Assembly: GCA_030151765.1 (NCBI GenBank)
Contig: JASLCW010000355.1
Span: forward strand, 1-6,127
Length of the DNA stretch: 6,127 nt
Direction of reading: 5' to 3'
Source: Marmoricola sp.
GTDB taxonomy: Bacteria; Actinomycetota; Actinomycetes; Propionibacteriales; Nocardioidaceae
Part shown: positions 1 to 6,127 of the stretch, one piece after another
Layout of the letters: each line of letters starts with the position of its first letter
How positions within the stretch are numbered: the stretch's first letter is position 1
Notes under the pieces: model-generated
Told to the model about the DNA's origin: nothing
The model's database searches: none
The model's input: the letters and a program-made list of their open reading frames with translations, nothing else
Made by a program: the position numbers and the translations under genes

Positions 1-1184
1 AGGAGATCTACGAGCTCTTCATGGTCGTCGACGAAGAGCTCAAGATGATCTGCGACATCTGCCACGAGGGCGGTCAGGTGCTCGGCCCCTTCCTCAAGCC
101 GATGACTCATCTCGTGCACACGGAGTACCTTCTCGCCGGCCGTACCCGGTCCGACGTACGGGAGGTCCTGCGCGACACGATGTTCGCGGCCACCGTGACT
201 GGAGCGCCGGTCGAAAACGCCTGCCGGCTGATCCGGCAGTACGAGCCGGAGGGCCGTGGCTACTACGGGGCCGCCCTCGCCCTGATCGGCCGGGACGCCT
301 CAGGTGCGGCGACCGCCGACAGCCCGATCGTGATCAGGTCGGCCGAGGTCACTGCGGACGGGTCGCTCACCGTCACGGCCGGAGCGACGCTGGTGCGCGA
401 CTCCGATCCGTACTACGAGGTCGCCGAGACCCGGGCGAAGGCGGGCGGCATCCTCAGCGCCTTCGGGCTTGCGCCGGCCGCCGGCGCCGCTGCCGCGGAC
501 ATCGGTCCGCTGACCCGTGACGAGGACGTGTTGATCGCACTGAACTCGCGCAACCAGCGCCTCGCCGCCTTCTGGCTCACGGACCAGTCGGACGCCGTGC
601 CGCATGCCCAGCTCGAGGGCAAGCGGGTGGCGATCCTGCACGGTGAGGACGACTTCGTGAACATGCTCGGGCATGTCTTCGGCGTGCTCGGCATGACGGC
701 CGAGGTGATCCGCCACGAGGACTACCGCACCGGCGCCTTCGACGACTTCGACCTCGTCGTGGTCGGCCCGGGACCCGGTGACCCGCGGGAGCACGAGCAT
801 CCCAAGATCGCGACCTTCCGGACGGCGGTGAGCGATCTGCTGGCGGCGAGGAAGCCCTTCCTCGCAGTGTGCCTCGGGCACCAGGTGCTGAGCGACACCC
901 TGGGGATTCCCCTTGCCTACAAGGACATCGTCTTCCAAGGCACGCAGTCGGCGGTCACGATCGAGGGTCGCACGGAGAAGGTCGGCTTCTACAACACCTT
1001 CGTCGCGCGCGCCGAGGGCGATCTGCCCGACGGCGTCACGGTCGAGGCCGATGACGAGGGCGACATCCACATGGTCAAGGGTCCGCACTTCCGGGGAATG
1101 CAGTTCCACGCCGAGTCGATCCTGACCCAGCACGGCTTCGCCATCCTGCGCGATCAACTCGTCGCCCTGATGAGTCCTGCCTGA
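1..1184 (+). CDS. PhzE / TrpE(G)-like fused chorismate-aminating enzyme (ADIC or anthranilate synthase), 5'-partial
   Basis: The reading frame is open from the left edge (first full codon at 3), so this is the C-terminal part of a larger protein; full-length relatives are about 630 residues. Numbering from the ATG at 21, the end of the chorismate-binding (MST) domain is visible: DEELKMI (4-10), TVTGAPVENACR (58-69), GRGYYG (78-83), GATLVRDSDP (121-130) and the ETRAKA helix (136-141). A class I glutamine amidotransferase domain follows from about 200: GPGPGDP (249-255), nucleophile Cys284 in AVCLGHQ, GFYNTF (322-327), and His363/Glu365 in FHAES. All three catalytic residues are present, so the glutaminase half looks active. 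Family knowledge: such fusions use glutamine to aminate chorismate at C2, giving 2-amino-2-deoxyisochorismate (PhzE, phenazine route) or, with pyruvate loss, anthranilate (fused AS). I cannot separate the two, so no symbol is given. The pabA-like gene follows after 8 nt, suggesting co-transcription. The ATG at 21 is internal, not the true start. Confidence 0.88.
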   Translation, partial: EIYELFMVVDEELKMICDICHEGGQVLGPFLKPMTHLVHTEYLLAGRTRSDVREVLRDTMFAATVTGAPVENACRLIRQYEPEGRGYYGAALALIGRDASGAATADSPIVIRSAEVTADGSLTVTAGATLVRDSDPYYEVAETRAKAGGILSAFGLAPAAGAAAADIGPLTRDEDVLIALNSRNQRLAAFWLTDQSDAVPHAQLEGKRVAILHGEDDFVNMLGHVFGVLGMTAEVIRHEDYRTGAFDDFDLVVVGPGPGDPREHEHPKIATFRTAVSDLLAARKPFLAVCLGHQVLSDTLGIPLAYKDIVFQGTQSAVTIEGRTEKVGFYNTFVARAEGDLPDGVTVEADDEGDIHMVKGPHFRGMQFHAESILTQHGFAILRDQLVALMSPA

Positions 1185-1192
1185 TCGTCGTC

Positions 1193-1738
1193 ATGCGGGT
1201 ACTGCTCGTCGATCACCAGGACTCCTACACGTGGAACCTGGCGCACCTGATCGCCGAGGTGACGGGCGAGATCCCCGTGGTGGCCGATGCGACGGAGAGG
1301 CCTTCTCCACAAGGCTTCTCGCACATCGTGCTGTCGCCGGGACCCGGTCATCCGGACGAGTGGTCGGCCAGCACGGCGTACTTCGACGCCGGTCTGCCGG
1401 TGCTCGGGGTGTGCCTCGGGTTGCAACTGCTGGTCACCCGGTACGGCGGCGAGGTCTCCCGGGTCGATCCGGCGCACGGTGTCGTCTCGCCGGTCAGTCA
1501 CGACGGTGACGGGCTCTTCGCCGGGATCGCTCCCGGGGTCGAGGTGGTGCGCTACCACTCGCTGGCGGCGACCGGCGTACCGGCGGAACTCGAGGTGACG
1601 GCACGCGCCGGCGACGTGGTGATGGCGGCCCGGCATCGTGAGCTTCCCCTTGCCGGCGTGCAGTTCCACCCCGAGTCGGTGCTCAGCGGCGGTGGCCGCC
1701 GGCTCGTCGCCAATTTCCTGGGTGTGCGCGATGGCTGA
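1193..1738 (+). CDS. pabA: Glutamine amidotransferase, aminodeoxychorismate synthase component II (PabA/TrpG family)
   Basis: A 181-residue class I glutamine amidotransferase that supplies ammonia from glutamine to a chorismate-binding partner. Visible motifs: N-terminal DHQDSYTWN (7-15), oxyanion-region SPGPGHP (48-54), nucleophile Cys74 in GVCLGLQ (72-78), RYHSL (120-124), and His159/Glu161 in FHPES. The catalytic triad is complete. Two departures from usual PabA/TrpG: GLQ replaces the common GHQ after the nucleophile, and HGVVS (95-99) replaces the common HGKTS. The ATG at 1193 follows the upstream stop by 8 nt with no clear Shine-Dalgarno sequence, so reinitiation is likely. Its 3' end overlaps pabB by 8 nt (ATG at 1731, TGA at 1736-1738), a typical arrangement for coupled synthesis of two subunits. 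PabA and TrpG are hard to tell apart by sequence; the name rests on the overlapping PabB. In some bacteria one such subunit also serves TrpE. Confidence 0.87.
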   Translation: MRVLLVDHQDSYTWNLAHLIAEVTGEIPVVADATERPSPQGFSHIVLSPGPGHPDEWSASTAYFDAGLPVLGVCLGLQLLVTRYGGEVSRVDPAHGVVSPVSHDGDGLFAGIAPGVEVVRYHSLAATGVPAELEVTARAGDVVMAARHRELPLAGVQFHPESVLSGGGRRLVANFLGVRDG

Positions 1739-2875
1739 GCGCTTCTTCGACCTCGCCTTCGGGCCTGGCGGTCCCATCGCCGGGATGCTCGGCGACGAGG
1801 ACCTCTCGATCAGCTACGACGCCTCGTGCCGTGAGGTGCGCGCCCACACCGGAGAGCTCCTGGGCGACGATGTCTTCGCGGTGTTGGACGGCCTGCTCGA
1901 CGGTGATCCGGAGACGGTCTGGGTCGGCTGGTTCGGCTATGCCGCGCGACCCGACCTGCCGGCGCGGCCCGCGGTCGGCGTACCGGATGCGGTGTGGATG
2001 AGGGCCTCTCGGACGCATGGTCGAGTGCCTGAGGACGCGCTCCAGCGCGTCGTGGACCACTCGACCCAGCCCATGCCGGGTTGGTACGCCGCCGCCTTCG
2101 ACCGGGTGCAGGAGCATCTGCGTGCGGGGGATTCCTACGAGGTGAACCTGACCCACCGCCACGACGTCGAGTCGGCGGTCGATCCGGCGACGGCGTACCG
2201 GCGGCTGCGTGGCCTCGCGCCCGGAGCGCCGTACGCCGGCCTCCTCGGGTACGACGGCTCCGTGCTGGTGAGCGCCAGCCCGGAGTGCTTCGCGCGCATC
2301 GATCGTGATCGCGTCATCGAGACCCGCCCGATCAAGGGCACCACGCCTCGCGACCCCGATCCGGTGCGCGACCGGGAGCAGGCGGAACGACTGGCCACGA
2401 GCGAAGGCTTCCGCGCCGAGAACCTGATCATCACCGACCTGTGCCGCAACGACCTCGCCATCCAGTGCGAACCAGGTTCGGTCGTCGTGCCGGCACTGAT
2501 GGCGGTCGAACAGCACGGTGCCGTCCACCAGCTCGTGACGACCGTCCGTGGCCGGCTGCGCGCCGAGGCGAGTACGCCGGCCGCGCTGCGGGCGATGTTC
2601 CCGCCGGGCTCGATGACCGGTGCGCCCAAGCGACGGACGATGGAGATCATCGACGAGGTGGAGCAGAGCCCGCGTGGTGTCTACTCGGGAGCCTTCGGGT
2701 GGATGACCGGCGACGGTCGTTGCGAGCTCGCCGTCACCATCCGCTCGCTGGTGCGCGATCCCGCCGGTCGCTGGCAGGTCGGCACCGGCGGCGGCATCAC
2801 CGTGCGGGCCGAGGCAGCCGACGAGTGGGCCGAGTCCGAGTGGAAGGTCCGCCGCCTGATCGCGGCACTGGCCGA

Positions 2876-2879
<4 letters not shown>
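1731..2879 (+). CDS. pabB: Aminodeoxychorismate synthase component I (PabB)
   Basis: A 382-residue chorismate-binding (MST) enzyme that, with PabA, turns chorismate and ammonia into 4-amino-4-deoxychorismate, the precursor of p-aminobenzoate and folate. The diagnostic motif is PIKGT (200-204): Lys202 matches the PabB active-site lysine, where anthranilate synthases have PIAGT. Also present are DSYEVNLTHR (134-143), SASPECF (182-188), ENLIITDLCRNDL (230-242, with a metal-ligand Glu), PPGSMTGAPKRRTMEIID (291-308), GVYSGAFGW (316-324), GTGGGIT (351-357) and the acidic C-terminal helix DEWAESEWK (364-372). The ATG at 1731 is preferred: it overlaps the pabA stop, and the frame upstream reads through the conserved end of pabA. 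A GTG at 1722 is possible. The N-terminal part before the catalytic core is short (about 120 residues), making the protein smaller than the roughly 450 residues of E. coli PabB. No aminodeoxychorismate lyase (pabC) lies in view. Its stop overlaps the stop of the convergent protease gene. Confidence 0.9.
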
Positions 2880-4219
<1,340 letters not shown>

Positions 4220-4221
4220 GC

Positions 4222-4253
4222 ATCGTAGCTTGCCGCACGAGTCTGAGAGTCAA
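4222..4253 (-). promoter_or_regulatory. Possible pepD promoter, with a GACTC direct repeat over the -35
   Basis: In the 94-nt gap between mprB and pepD, the minus strand reads TTGACT (4253-4248), a good -35-like hexamer. At 17 nt spacing the -10 position reads AGCTAC (poor). A better TACGAT (4227-4222) lies at 20 nt spacing, which is too long and would put the start of transcription at or inside the ATG. Two copies of GACTC separated by TCA (4251-4247 and 4243-4239) overlap the -35. OmpR-family regulators bind direct repeats, but the 8-nt periodicity does not match the published MprA box (two 8-bp repeats separated by 3 nt). I see no clear SigE-type GGAAC element. Read-through from mprAB is the alternative source of transcript. 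Confidence 0.25.
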
Positions 4254-4313
4254 CTTTGAGGCCGCTACGACCTCTCCAAGAGGCGCGCCCCGGTGCCGTC
4301 GAGCCTTGTGGGG

Positions 4314-5714
4314 TCAGGCTTCGAGGGGGTCGGGCTGGCCCGGGACCCAGAACCAGAATCCGGCGCCGCCGTCGGGTCCGGTGCCTGCGCGTACGACGCC
4401 GCCGTGCCGGTCCGCGACCGCCGAGACGATCGACAGGCCGAGGCCCGAGCCGGGCATGCTGCGCGAGCTCGAAGCGCGATAGAAGCGGTCGAAGACCCGC
4501 GGGAGATCGGCGGCCGAGATGCCCGGTCCGGCGTCGGCGACCATCAGGGTGCCGGCGTCGAGGTGCACGCGTACGACGCCGCCCGCGGGACTCCACTTCG
4601 CGGCATTGTCGAGCAGGTTGGTGGCGGCGCGCTCGAGTGCGGCCGCATCGCCCTTGACCCACCACGGCGTGAGTTGCACGTCGAAGGTGAGGCTGGGAGC
4701 GCGCCGGCGTACCCGGCCGACGGCCTGTTCGACGACGCTGGTGAACTCGACGGTCTCGACGCGGTCGCCCGGTGGCTCGTCGCGGGCCAGCTCGACCAGG
4801 TCGCCGATCAGCGTGGTCATCTCCCCGATCTGGGCGCGGACGTCGTCGAGCAGTTCGTTGCGCTGCTCGGGAGGCAGCGAGCCTTCCGACTGCACGAGCA
4901 GGTCGAGATTGGTGCGCAGGCTGGTCAGCGGCGTGCGCAGCTCGTGGCCGGCATCGGCGACCAGTTCGCGCTGCCGGGCCTGTGAGGCGGACAGGGCGGC
5001 GAGCATGCCGTTGAAGGCACGGGCGAGCCGGGCGATCTCGTCGCTGCCCTCGACCGGGATCGGGTCGAGCTTCTGGGTGCGACCGATCTCCTCGACCTGG
5101 CCGGTGAGCCGGCGTACCGGACGCAGGCCGCTGTTGGCGACCGCCCAGCCGGCGAAGCCCGCGGTGATCACGCCGACCAGGCCGAAGGCGAGCAGCACCA
5201 GGCCGAGGCGGGAGAGCATCCGGTCGGTCGGCTCCAGGGACTGTGCGAGCACGAGGGCTTCGCCCGGACCCGCATGGACGGCGACGAGTCGATAGCGCCG
5301 GCCGTCCGCGAGCGCCGTACGCGCCGAGGAGTGCCGCTTGCCCGAGGCGACCCCGATCTCGGTGTTGGTCAGGGTCAGGCTGCCGGTGTCGTCGGCGCTG
5401 GTCGCGACGCCGCCCTTGATGAAGATGATCTTCACGTCGGCCGCGCCGAAGACCCACGAGGGCACGGTCGTGCTGGACAGGCTGTCGATCGGGAAGCCCT
5501 GCGACAGCACCTGCTGCGCGCGGTCGCGCAGCGAGTCGGTCAGCGTGGTCATCGTCTGTGCGCGCACCGTGAAGTAGGCGGCGAAGGCGACGAGGGTGAC
5601 GCTGAGGCCCACCGCCAGGGTGGTCAGTGCGATGACGCGGGTCGCGAGTGAGCGGCTGTGCAGAAAGGTGTAAGTGCCGGAGACCGTGTTGCCGGCACCC
5701 GGCATCGACGTCAC
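4314..5714 (-). CDS. mprB: Sensor histidine kinase, MprB-like
   Basis: A 466-residue membrane kinase. Visible parts: short cytoplasmic N-terminus; TM1 (about 27-49); extracytoplasmic sensor region (about 50-166) without a recognisable named domain; TM2 (about 167-193); HAMP (about 194-247, GLRPVRRLT at 196-204); HisKA with phospho-acceptor His257 in DAGHELRTPLTSLRTN; and an HATPase domain with N box NLLDNAAKWS (366-375), G1 DAGPGI (394-399), F box FDRFYR (408-413) and G2 GSGLGLSIV (422-430). All catalytic boxes are intact. The H-box wording and AAKWSP resemble mycobacterial MprB, which phosphorylates MprA on envelope stress. The start chosen is GTG at 5714, sharing GTGA with the regulator's TGA stop, the usual coupled layout; an ATG at 5705 is three codons on. 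No strong Shine-Dalgarno sequence precedes either, supporting translational coupling. The pepD start lies 94 nt past the stop. Confidence 0.92.
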   Translation of the reverse strand: MTSMPGAGNTVSGTYTFLHSRSLATRVIALTTLAVGLSVTLVAFAAYFTVRAQTMTTLTDSLRDRAQQVLSQGFPIDSLSSTTVPSWVFGAADVKIIFIKGGVATSADDTGSLTLTNTEIGVASGKRHSSARTALADGRRYRLVAVHAGPGEALVLAQSLEPTDRMLSRLGLVLLAFGLVGVITAGFAGWAVANSGLRPVRRLTGQVEEIGRTQKLDPIPVEGSDEIARLARAFNGMLAALSASQARQRELVADAGHELRTPLTSLRTNLDLLVQSEGSLPPEQRNELLDDVRAQIGEMTTLIGDLVELARDEPPGDRVETVEFTSVVEQAVGRVRRRAPSLTFDVQLTPWWVKGDAAALERAATNLLDNAAKWSPAGGVVRVHLDAGTLMVADAGPGISAADLPRVFDRFYRASSSRSMPGSGLGLSIVSAVADRHGGVVRAGTGPDGGAGFWFWVPGQPDPLEA

Positions 5715-6127
5715 GGCGCGGGTGTCTCGCGCAGGACGTAGCCGACGCCGCGGACCGTGTGGATCAGTCGCGAGCCGCCCTCGTTCTCGGTCTTGCGGCG
5801 CAGATAGCCGACATAGACCTCGAGGCTGTTGGCCGTGGTCGGGAAGTCGAAGCCCCAGACCTCCTCGAGGATGAAGGAACGCTCGAGGACACGGCGGGGG
5901 CGGCGCAGGAAGAGCTCCAGCAGGTTGAACTCGGTGCGGGTGAGCTCGATCAGGACCCCGTCGCGAAAGACCTCGCGGGAGGCCAGGTCCATCTTCAGGT
6001 CGGCGTACTCGAGGATCTCGGCGTCGTCCTCGGAGACCGTCGTACGACGCAGCAGGGCGCGCAGCCGGGCCAGCAGCTCGTCCAGGGCGAAGGGCTTGGT
6101 GAGGTAGTCGTCCGCGCCGGCGTCGAG
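5711..6127 (-). CDS. mprA: OmpR-family response regulator, MprA-like, 5'-partial
   Basis: The frame is open to the right edge, giving 138 visible residues of a protein expected to be about 230. The first visible part is the end of the receiver domain: GADDYLTKPF (residues 4-13), with the conserved Lys at 11 (codon 6095-6097), then the last helix LDELLARLRALLRR (15-28). The phospho-accepting Asp lies outside the window. After a short acidic linker comes a winged-helix DNA-binding domain (about 42-134), with LTRTEFNLLELFLRRP, VWGFDFPTTANSLEVYVGYL and the wing RLIHTVRGVGYVLRE. The wording closely matches what I know of mycobacterial MprA. The ATG at 5992 is internal to the gene and not the true start. 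It is followed by mprB with a 4-nt overlap and then pepD, so it very likely regulates this locus and other envelope-stress genes. Confidence 0.92.
   Translation of the reverse strand, partial: LDAGADDYLTKPFALDELLARLRALLRRTTVSEDDAEILEYADLKMDLASREVFRDGVLIELTRTEFNLLELFLRRPRRVLERSFILEEVWGFDFPTTANSLEVYVGYLRRKTENEGGSRLIHTVRGVGYVLRETPAP

Noticed and set aside
300..1157. A 285-codon minus-strand open frame opposite the fused chorismate enzyme.
   Set aside because: It is antisense to conserved amidotransferase motifs, His/Arg/Asp-rich and without recognisable domains; it is a shadow frame.
767..1350. Shared GGGACCCGGT in the fused enzyme and in pabA, hinting at a recent tandem duplication.
   Set aside because: It encodes the conserved GPGPG loop of both amidotransferase domains. 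The rest of the two domains is strongly diverged, so they are old paralogues.
1638..1730. Extended pabB start at 1638 (31 extra residues).
   Set aside because: The extra segment is an out-of-frame reading of the conserved C-terminal end of pabA; the ATG at 1731 fits the usual overlap.
4271..4283. CCTCT-CCA-AGAGG hairpin downstream of the mprB stop as a terminator.
   Set aside because: Only five pairs with a three-base loop and no flanking extension or T-tract; too weak to call.
4389..4583. A repeated 15-mer GCGTACGACGCCGCC at 4389-4403 and 4569-4583.
   Set aside because: Both copies encode GGVVR in the kinase ATPase domain with common codons; chance similarity, not a repeat element.

Overview
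The window is GC-rich, gene-dense DNA with G or C at most third codon positions. It uses GTG or overlapping starts and has almost no intergenic space, which suggests a high-GC actinobacterium. The minus-strand triad response regulator - sensor kinase - membrane serine protease matches the mprA-mprB-pepD locus of mycobacteria in gene order and in diagnostic motifs. Chorismate enzymes on the other side and the general codon style would also fit Nocardioides-like or other non-mycobacterial Actinobacteria. The genus cannot be fixed from this window.

Left half (1-2879, plus strand): three consecutive chorismate-amination genes. The first is the 3' part of a fused chorismate-binding plus glutamine-amidotransferase enzyme of the PhzE / TrpE(G) type (5' end outside the window). 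After 8 nt comes a small stand-alone glutamine amidotransferase (PabA type). This overlaps by 8 nt a short aminodeoxychorismate synthase component I (PabB) that carries the PIKGT motif with the PabB-specific lysine. The tight packing suggests one transcript. The first enzyme aminates chorismate at C2 (giving ADIC or anthranilate). The PabA/PabB pair aminates at C4 (giving 4-amino-4-deoxychorismate for folate or a PABA-derived product).

Right half (2876-6127, minus strand): reading right to left, the C-terminal part of an OmpR-family response regulator (MprA-like, running off the window), a HAMP-type sensor histidine kinase (MprB-like) starting in a GTGA overlap with the regulator, and, after 94 nt, a membrane-anchored HtrA-family protease with one PDZ domain (PepD-like). 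In mycobacteria this set senses and answers cell-envelope stress, with the protease acting outside the membrane and feeding back on the kinase. The same role is the natural inference here.

The two halves converge tail to tail. The pabB stop TAA and the pepD stop TAG share the four bases CTAA, with a small T-loop hairpin exactly on the junction and no room for a separate terminator. Other points of interest are a long Gln/Asn-rich insertion in the protease domain just before the catalytic serine, and the side-by-side presence of two different chorismate-aminating systems. I see no tRNA, rRNA, CRISPR array, insertion sequence or attachment site. No stretch above 300 nt lacks a gene. Nothing here is convincingly a wholly new system; it is mostly well-known families in a partly unusual arrangement.
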